A stretch of DNA of 57,321 nucleotides from Dehalococcoidia bacterium (GTDB lineage: Bacteria > Chloroflexota > Dehalococcoidia > UBA3495), in contig JASMCQ010000109.1 of the NCBI GenBank assembly GCA_030753265.1, positions 1-57,321 on the forward strand. Direction: 5' to 3'. The notes beneath the pieces are model-generated. The model was not told where the DNA came from, did not search any database, and was given only the letters and a program-made list of their open reading frames with translations. The translations under genes were made by a program, and so were the position numbers. This document shows positions 51,725-57,321 of this stretch, piece after piece. Within the stretch, counting starts at the first letter, position 1; each line of letters begins with the position of its first letter.

Positions 51725-53167
51725 TCACGCCCCCGCTACCGCGTCGCCCGCTCGGGCACAGGCGGCCGCCCCCTGGCCGGCGCGCCGCCCCGAGGCGAGA
51801 GCTGTCGCGAGCCCGCCGAGGTAGCCCGCGTTGCTGACGTTGCCCACGTCGCAGCCCGCGGCGTACAGGTGGGGGATGGGACTGATCCTCACCTCCGAGT
51901 TCTCCGCGATCGCTAGGGGAAGGGTGGAGATGCTAGACGACCGCCGGAGGACCCGCAGTTCCGTGTCGACTTCCAGCCCGCCGGTGGTAAACGTGACGCC
52001 GGGCCGGACCATTACCGCGCTGAAAGGTGGCTTCGCTATCGGGAAGCGGTTACCCCGCCGTGGAGGATCGAGCCGGTCCTGCAGACCTCCGACCTGCGAT
52101 TGCCCGGCCCATGATCGCCCGGCGAGTGACTTATTGTACTCCCGCAGGGTGAGAAGCGCATTGCCGCCGGCAACCCCCCACCCTTCCAGGCCCTCGCACA
52201 GTTCCTCCAGTGATTTGTGTTCCATCACCGGGCCGCCGGCGCGACGCACCCGTTCGAGGGAGACGCGGGCTCGCTGGCCGTATTGCAGGGGGGCGTCGGC
52301 GATTTCCGCATCCACGACGTAGACGGCCGTCGCGTCCCGTTGCAGAGCTATCGCATGGTTGAGGCGCTCCTCGCCCGTCCCCGCCGATTCGTCGGTGAAC
52401 CGGCGTCCGTCGAGGTTGATGGCCACGGCCGCGGGACCGTAGCGCTGGGTCATTTCCATGAACTCTTTGGGCCCGAAACTGGCCGGAGGGGCCGGGAGTG
52501 AGTGGCCGTAGAAGGTCGACATTGACGAGGTGGCGGCGGCGCCAATTCCGGTGGCGGCGAGAAAGCCGTCCCCCGTGCTCCACGGGTTGGAGCGCAGGTA
52601 GACTTTATCGACGTGGGGCGTCACGTACCGCGCCAGCAATTCAGGATTGCCTTGAAAGCCGCCGGTCGCCAGGACGACGGCCCCGGCCTCGATGTCAACG
52701 ATGCCGCTCCTCGAGAATACCCGCACGCCACGGACCTCGCCGTCTTCGTGCAGCAGGCTATCCATGGGCGATTCCAGCTCAACTTCTCCGCCCAGCGCCT
52801 GCACGCGAGACTCGAGCACCGCGTTGAGGTCGTGGGCATTGGCGGCGCGGCCCCGGCCGTGGCCCATGAAATCCCGCTCCGCCTCCAATTTGACGCCGTG
52901 GCCTTCCAGCCAGGATATTCCCTCCCACAGATCATCCAACACCATGTCCTGAAGGTCGATGTTGCCGTCGGGCATCATCTCTCGCAGCAGGGCTTTGCTG
53001 GTGAAAGTCCAGATGAGCCCGCCGGAAAGCTTCATGGAGCCCCCCGACCGGGAGCCTTTCTCCAGGGTGATAACGTTGGCGTGGTTCTCCAGCGCCGCTA
53101 ACGAGGCGCACAAACCGGCCATTCCGCCACCTACGACGACCACATCAGTCTGCCGGCGGATCACCAT
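51725..53167 (-). CDS. FAD-dependent fumarate reductase/tricarballylate dehydrogenase-like flavoprotein (1)
   Basis: 480 residues. The start ATG at 53167 leads straight into the FAD Rossmann motif DVVVVGGGMAGLCASL with a distal LEKG Glu. The C-terminal FAD loop reads LYAAGCDVGNVSNAGYLGG, and the capping domain is between. It belongs to the FAD_binding_2 superfamily (fumarate reductase, KstD, TcuA). The gene overlaps the end of its paralogue by 7 bp. The electron acceptor is unknown. Confidence 0.88.
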   Translation of the reverse strand: MVIRRQTDVVVVGGGMAGLCASLAALENHANVITLEKGSRSGGSMKLSGGLIWTFTSKALLREMMPDGNIDLQDMVLDDLWEGISWLEGHGVKLEAERDFMGHGRGRAANAHDLNAVLESRVQALGGEVELESPMDSLLHEDGEVRGVRVFSRSGIVDIEAGAVVLATGGFQGNPELLARYVTPHVDKVYLRSNPWSTGDGFLAATGIGAAATSSMSTFYGHSLPAPPASFGPKEFMEMTQRYGPAAVAINLDGRRFTDESAGTGEERLNHAIALQRDATAVYVVDAEIADAPLQYGQRARVSLERVRRAGGPVMEHKSLEELCEGLEGWGVAGGNALLTLREYNKSLAGRSWAGQSQVGGLQDRLDPPRRGNRFPIAKPPFSAVMVRPGVTFTTGGLEVDTELRVLRRSSSISTLPLAIAENSEVRISPIPHLYAAGCDVGNVSNAGYLGGLATALASGRRAGQGAAACARAGDAVAGA

Positions 53168-54639
53168 GCGCTCCGAGCCTCCTCGCCCATCCTCTGGGGT
53201 AGGGTCCGGCCCTTGGATACAGATACGGCCTCGGCCTGCCCTCCGGCCTTCCGCGCTCGCGCACAGGCAGCCGCTCCCAGTCCGGCCCGCCGCCCGGTGG
53301 TGAGGGCGGTCCCGAGCCCGCCCATGTAGCCGGCGTTGCTGATGTTGCCCACGTCGCAACCCGCTGCATAAAGGTTGGGGATGGGATTGAACCTCACTTC
53401 CGAGTGCTCCGCGATCGCCAGGGGAAGGGTGGAGCTGCTCGACGACCGCCGGAGGACCCGCAACTCCGTGTCAACTTCCAGCCCGCCGTGGGTGAACGTG
53501 ACGCCCGGCCGGACCAGTACCGCGGTAAAGGGCGGCTTCATGATCGGGTAGTGGTTCCCTCGCCGTGGGGGATCGAGTTGGTCCGGATGCCCGTCGGCAA
53601 GCGCTTGATTGAACTCCCGCAGGGTGAGGAGCGCGCCGGCGCCGGCGACTCCCCAAACCTCCAGGGCCTCGCACAGTTCCTCCAGCGTCTGCCGTTCGAT
53701 CACCGGGCCGCCGCGTTTACGCAGCCGTTCGGTGAAGGTCCGGGGCAGGCCTTGCCGCAGGGGAATCTCCGCGATCTCCGCGTCCGTGATGTAGACGGCC
53801 GTGGCGTCCCGCTGCAAAGCCATTGCTTGGGCGAGGTGCTCCTCGCCCGTACCTCCCGATTCGTCGGCGAACCGGAGGCCATCGAGGTTGATGGCCACGG
53901 ACACATGCCCCTGGCGCTGGGTCATGTCTCTCAATTCCTTTGGGCCGAATCCGGTCGGAGGGGCGGGAAGGGCGTGGCCGTAGAAAGCCGACATTGCCGG
54001 GGTGACGGCGGCGCCGATGCCCGTGGCGGCTAGAAAGCCGTCGCCCGTGCTCCACGGGTTAGCGCGCAGGTAGACCTTGCCCGCGTGGGGCGTTACGTAC
54101 CGCGCCAGCAGTTCGGGGTTTCCCTGGAAGCCGCCGCTGGCCAGGACGACAGCCCCGGCCTCGATGTCGACGGCGCCCCCTGGCGACGACACTCGCACCC
54201 CACGGACCACGCCATCCTCGTACAGCAAGGTCTCCATAGATGTTTCCAGCTCAAGTTCTCCGCCAAGGGCTTGCAGCCGGGACTCGAACAGCCAGGCAAG
54301 ATCGGGGGGGCTGGCGGCGCGGCCCCGGCCGTAGCTCTTGAAACCCCGCTCCGCGTCCAGGATGGCGCCGTGGCCCTCTAGCCAGGAGATCCCCTCCCAC
54401 AGGTCATCCAGTACCATGTCCTGAAGGGCGATGTTGCCGCCGGGTATCTTCTCACGCACGAGAGCCCGGCTGAGGAAAGTCCAGATGAGCCCGCCGGAAA
54501 GCCTCATGGACCCCCCGGACCGGGTGCCTTTCTCCACGGTGATGACCTGAGCGTGGTCCTCCAATGCCGCCAGCGAGGCGCACATCCCGGACATTCCGCC
54601 ACCTACGACGACCACATCGGTCTGTCTGCGCATCACCAA
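53161..54639 (-). CDS. FAD-dependent fumarate reductase/tricarballylate dehydrogenase-like flavoprotein (2)
   Basis: Paralogue of the preceding gene, 492 residues from a TTG at 54639. The TTG-GTG-ATG series (L-V-M-R-R-Q-T-D) aligns with the ATG-GTG-ATC of the neighbour (M-V-I-R-R-Q-T-D), so TTG is the likely equivalent start; ATG 54633 is an alternative. It shares GGGMSGMCASL, the CDVGNISNAGYMGG loop and most of the middle. A tandem duplication with later divergence. Confidence 0.88.
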   Translation of the reverse strand: MVMRRQTDVVVVGGGMSGMCASLAALEDHAQVITVEKGTRSGGSMRLSGGLIWTFLSRALVREKIPGGNIALQDMVLDDLWEGISWLEGHGAILDAERGFKSYGRGRAASPPDLAWLFESRLQALGGELELETSMETLLYEDGVVRGVRVSSPGGAVDIEAGAVVLASGGFQGNPELLARYVTPHAGKVYLRANPWSTGDGFLAATGIGAAVTPAMSAFYGHALPAPPTGFGPKELRDMTQRQGHVSVAINLDGLRFADESGGTGEEHLAQAMALQRDATAVYITDAEIAEIPLRQGLPRTFTERLRKRGGPVIERQTLEELCEALEVWGVAGAGALLTLREFNQALADGHPDQLDPPRRGNHYPIMKPPFTAVLVRPGVTFTHGGLEVDTELRVLRRSSSSSTLPLAIAEHSEVRFNPIPNLYAAGCDVGNISNAGYMGGLGTALTTGRRAGLGAAACARARKAGGQAEAVSVSKGRTLPQRMGEEARSAW

Positions 54640-55084
54640 ATGCTTCGGACCTCCGCGCCCATCCCCGGGGGGCATGACCCGGCAAGTGATGCCTATCCGG
54701 CCTCGGCCCGCCCACCAGTCTTATTGCGCTCCATGGTTCAACAGCGGCCGTCCTCTTTCCCGGCCATTGGTCGCAGTTTGAGGTACTTATCACCGCCTTT
54801 CGCAGCCTACGCTCCCCGGTAGTTCGTGTCAAGGACGCCTGGCCGCGTTGCACCGGTGAGCGTGACGCCCCTCGACGGATCGGAGAATATATCAACCGCG
54901 ACGAGGCGATATTGCTTCATTACTTGAACGCGGATCGAACGCCACACGGCAGCGATGGGCAATAGCGTTGAACTTGACCGAGCGATGGTGACGGCGAGCC
55001 GGGCCGCCGCCATCGGCCGAAGTGGTGACAGAGTGCCGCAAGGGTGCGGCGTTGGGGGAGCGACCCCGACCGGGTGGGCTACGC
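54640..55084. other. Intergenic region, nothing recognised
   Basis: GC-rich. A short hairpin (55069-55093) overlaps the end of the downstream-strand gene. No convincing gene. Confidence 0.35.
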
Positions 55085-55825
55085 TCACCCGGTAATCGCG
55101 GGCATGTCCTCCAGCAGCCGGCCTCGCCCCGAGATCGGCTGGTCGACGCCCACCGTTTGCAGGCACCGCCAGATAGTAGCCTGGCTCGACGTGACCACCG
55201 GTTTGCCAAGGCGCTGTTCCAGCTCCTGAGCCACCTCCAGGGTCCGCCACGCGGTGCACGGCAGGAACATAGCATCGGCCTCGGGCCGGGCGGCGGTCGC
55301 CGCAAACTTGGCAATCTCCCTGGGGTCGTGCTCGTTGATTTCTTGGGTACCAGCCATGCAAATGCTTGGGTCGCTGTCCACGTTGAGGACCTGGAAGCCC
55401 AGACCTTCGAAATAGACCCGAAGTTTTTCGTTGGCGAAGTCGGGATAGGGAGTCGCGATCGAGATACGATGGGCGCCCAGGGTGCGCAGCGCGAAGACCA
55501 CCGAGGGGCTGGTGAGCACGACGGGAGTACCCACTGCCGCGCCCAAGTTTCGCTCCATCTCCAGTGGCCACTCCGGTCCCCGGTAGAAGGTGTTGAACGT
55601 GGCCGCCACGGCGATCACGTCGACATTCGCCTGCGCCAGGTACCTTGCACCCGCCTCAATATCCGAGTTCATCCGGTCGATTGCCTCGTCGGTGAGGGCC
55701 TGGTTTTGAAGCCAAAGCCGGTGCGAGTGGACGGTCACGTCATCCGGGACGGCCCGGTTGAAATCGGGTTCCGCCACACTGTTGGTGGCGGGTACCAGTA
55801 TCCCCAAGCGTTTTCGAGCGCCCAT
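55085..55825 (-). CDS. Asp/Glu racemase superfamily protein (maleate isomerase/arylmalonate decarboxylase-like)
   Basis: 246 residues from the ATG after GGGAGGAGAGCCT. The opening LGILVPATNSVAEPDF fits the maleate isomerase/arylmalonate decarboxylase branch. The second active Cys is present in LPCTAW, but the first site reads VAATFNTF without a Cys. That one-Cys arrangement is like arylmalonate decarboxylases rather than racemases. It could be a decarboxylase or isomerase acting with the two flavoproteins. Confidence 0.82.
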   Translation of the reverse strand: MGARKRLGILVPATNSVAEPDFNRAVPDDVTVHSHRLWLQNQALTDEAIDRMNSDIEAGARYLAQANVDVIAVAATFNTFYRGPEWPLEMERNLGAAVGTPVVLTSPSVVFALRTLGAHRISIATPYPDFANEKLRVYFEGLGFQVLNVDSDPSICMAGTQEINEHDPREIAKFAATAARPEADAMFLPCTAWRTLEVAQELEQRLGKPVVTSSQATIWRCLQTVGVDQPISGRGRLLEDMPAITG

Positions 55826-56143
55826 AGGCTCTCCTCCCAATGGAAGACTTGCCAGGTGCGGAGACCGGCGGGGCGCCAAAACCAACGCCTCCTGTTCCAG
55901 CCGACGGGATGGCTGTTAATTCTAACCCCGAGCCCACCGAGATTCAACCGGCCGCCGGTTCACCCAGGCCGGACGAATACCGGCTCCTGGGCCGCCGTGA
56001 GGCGAAAAATGGCGTTGCTCTCGTGAATTTCCTCTACGCGTCTGGTACAATCAGATTAGGCTGGCAGGTGGGGCCGGTACATGAGGCCGGCAAGGCTTTG
56101 TGGGCAGATCGACGGTACCAGTCAGCCCTCAGAAACACATTGC

Positions 56144-56181
56144 GTCCCAGTAGCTCAGGGGATAGAGCGGCTGCCTTCTAA
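56144..56181 (+). tRNA. tRNA-Arg(TCT), 5' half only (positions 1-38)
   Basis: GTCCCAG acceptor strand, TA, D arm GCTC-AGGGGATA-GAGC, G26, anticodon stem strand GCTGC and loop CTTCTAA (anticodon TCT). At position 39 the sequence changes to ACGTATTACACC, where GCAGC would be needed. No 3' half is found in the remaining 1.1 kb. The break lies in the anticodon loop. Confidence 0.75.
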
Positions 56182-56531
56182 ACGTATTACACCGTATCTG
56201 AACCCCCATCTCTAGCCTCAAAATTATCCCCTGTGCATCCATAGTTGTACATGGGTGTACAGGCAAAACTTGAAAAAATAATTGAAAAAAACTAGGCACG
56301 ACTCAGGCACAGGATACGCCTTAGATAATCAAACAAGCGGGGCATAGAAAAAGATAATACCTTCATATCCAGCATAGAATTCTTCTTCCCTACGATACAT
56401 CCCGAATTAATAAACCCTTCTCCCATATTGCTGAGAGAAGGGTTTTGTTGTTGCCTACTGGTTATACGTTTTTATTTATAGGTGGTATCTAGTTGGTATA
56501 GAGTCTCGCTATCTAATTCAACTCACTTGGG
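56182..56531. other. AT-rich junction region
   Basis: Base composition drops sharply. Contains TTGTACATGGGTGTACA-like short repeats (about 56247-56263) and the terminator hairpin at 56412-56445. No gene recognised. Confidence 0.45.
56412..56445 (-). terminator. Terminator after lipoprotein gene
   Basis: Stem AAACCCTTCTC/GAGAAGGGTTT with a T-run on either side, downstream of the minus-strand gene at 56532. Confidence 0.7.
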
Positions 56532-57083
56532 TTACTCTACTTCCTCTGCAAAGGTTATCTTCCACTCCCCTTCGACTGTTGCAAATTTCATAAGGATGCG
56601 GCGGGTGCCTAGCGGCTCTTTCAAAGCCACATACATCTCTGCCTCGTTTACCCCTTTTATGCGAGGCGGGCTTTCCTCGCTTACCCCTAGCTTCACCCCA
56701 AACATCTTCATCTGGTTGATACCCTTTTCCACCTCACCCCTATGTGCCTGACGGTAGTTCTCCTCCAGATACGACACCGCCTTTTCCGCATCGTAAGAGT
56801 TCAACGCATCCCAATAAGCGAAGGTCAGCTGCCGCAGGGCGTCTGTGTCACGCACCCGAATTGCTTGCTGGGCGGGCACCAGCGTGAGAGTATCGGTCGG
56901 AGACGTCGGCGTGTTGGCCGGAATCGGCGCAACAACAGATTTTTGGGTGGTTGTGGTGACCACCACTACAGATGCATCTATGTTCGTCGTGGAAATTGAT
57001 TCTGGAGGGGCACTGGAACAACCAACGGTAGCAATGTACAGGGCGATTCCAATCAGTACCACCATAATTCTAGGTAACTTCAT
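56532..57083 (-). CDS. Lipoprotein with possible NTF2-like domain
   Basis: 183 residues: a signal peptide with lipobox ATVGC (Cys22), a Ser/Thr/Pro/Val-rich spacer to about residue 70, then an alpha/beta domain starting DTDALRQLTFAYWDALNSYDAEKAVSYL, which resembles SnoaL/NTF2-like helices, and ending GEWKITFAEEVE. It lies in AT-rich DNA beyond the tRNA-Arg break, so it may belong to a mobile region. The function is unknown. Confidence 0.75.
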   Translation of the reverse strand: MKLPRIMVVLIGIALYIATVGCSSAPPESISTTNIDASVVVVTTTTQKSVVAPIPANTPTSPTDTLTLVPAQQAIRVRDTDALRQLTFAYWDALNSYDAEKAVSYLEENYRQAHRGEVEKGINQMKMFGVKLGVSEESPPRIKGVNEAEMYVALKEPLGTRRILMKFATVEGEWKITFAEEVE

Positions 57084-57321
57084 TGCCCACCCCCCGGATT
57101 GTGCAAATCCCCAACTTGTTATGGGACCTCTACCTAGAGGTTAGGTACAAAGAAAATATTCTGAAACCGGAGCTATGTAGCTGTAGTATACCCCTATTTA
57201 GCCCTGTAAGGCCCACACAGCGGTTGTTTTGTTAATACTGACCTTCCCCCGAAGTTAGTATCGCTGGTTAGTAGAGTCCGACTGCTGCCTCAGCATACTC
57301 CCTCGGCGATCTGCCGTTCAA

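Noticed and set aside
55840..56181. A 113-residue frame ending in the tRNA-Arg fragment
   Set aside because: It overlaps the racemase-family gene's upstream region and a tRNA. Composition is not coding-like.
56144..57321. Group I intron in tRNA-Arg(TCT)
   Set aside because: The exon would end in U before AAACG, which is compatible, but I find no 3' exon within 1.1 kb and instead an unrelated lipoprotein gene. Not excluded if the 3' half lies beyond the window.

Overview
The window is GC-rich bacterial chromosome. It carries many paralogous family III CoA-transferases, flavoproteins, MaoC/hot-dog proteins, an aldehyde-oxidoreductase-type molybdoenzyme, an enolase-superfamily enzyme and corrinoid methyltransferases. 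This catabolic, paralogue-rich style fits an uncultivated Chloroflexota (Dehalococcoidia/SAR202-like) bacterium. That placement is an inference from gene content; no rRNA or marker gene is present.

Layout. 1-8.8 kb: a tandem array of extracytoplasmic solute-binding lipoproteins of the Opp/Dpp (SBP family 5) type. The array includes a truncated copy, three full copies and at least one nearly deleted remnant, with three copies of tRNA-Thr(CGT) on the opposite strand between them. Every intact copy has a strong sigma70-type promoter preceded by the same operator geometry (YATC-N9-GATA-N15-TATY-N17-TTGACA), and each ends in a GC hairpin terminator. 9.3-13.9 kb: a small membrane protein, two Dpp-type permeases and two ATPases, the likely transporter for those lipoproteins. 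14.1-19.7 kb (minus): a corrinoid methyl-transfer operon with a homocysteine S-methyltransferase-like protein, an unknown protein, an MtaA/UroD-like methyltransferase, a corrinoid protein, a small Cys-rich protein and a RACo-like reactivase. 20-23 kb: two polysaccharide-deacetylase-like hydrolases and an alpha/beta hydrolase. 23.6-29 kb: a fused 2Fe-2S/molybdopterin oxidoreductase and two CoA-transferases. 29.2-30.4 kb: an MFS exporter. 30.6-32.3 kb: a UGSC-type protein whose gene is interrupted by an in-frame TGA, followed at once by a SECIS-like hairpin, so it is best read as one selenoprotein. 32.6-33.7 kb (minus): a pair of MaoC/FAS1-type hydratase-like proteins. 34-38 kb: a zinc alcohol dehydrogenase and a GAF-histidine kinase/NarL-type regulator pair. 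38.6-50.3 kb: a mandelate-racemase-family enzyme, two enoyl-CoA hydratases, four more CoA-transferases (one very formyl-CoA:oxalate-transferase-like), a tiny SEC-C zinc protein and an oxalyl-CoA-decarboxylase/2-hydroxyacyl-CoA-lyase-like ThDP enzyme. 50.7-55.8 kb (minus): two more hot-dog proteins, two tandem fumarate-reductase-like flavoproteins and an Asp/Glu-racemase-superfamily protein. 56.1-57.3 kb: the 5' half of a tRNA-Arg(TCT) gene that stops in the anticodon loop and is followed by clearly AT-richer DNA with one lipoprotein gene. This looks like the edge of an integrated element.

How the genes fit together (inference): the transporters import small organic solutes; oxidoreductases, CoA-transferases, hydratases and ThDP lyase activate and break them down; the corrinoid operon handles methyl groups. 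The most notable features are the selenocysteine UGSC gene, the repeated operator/lipoprotein/tRNA modules and the truncated tRNA-Arg junction.
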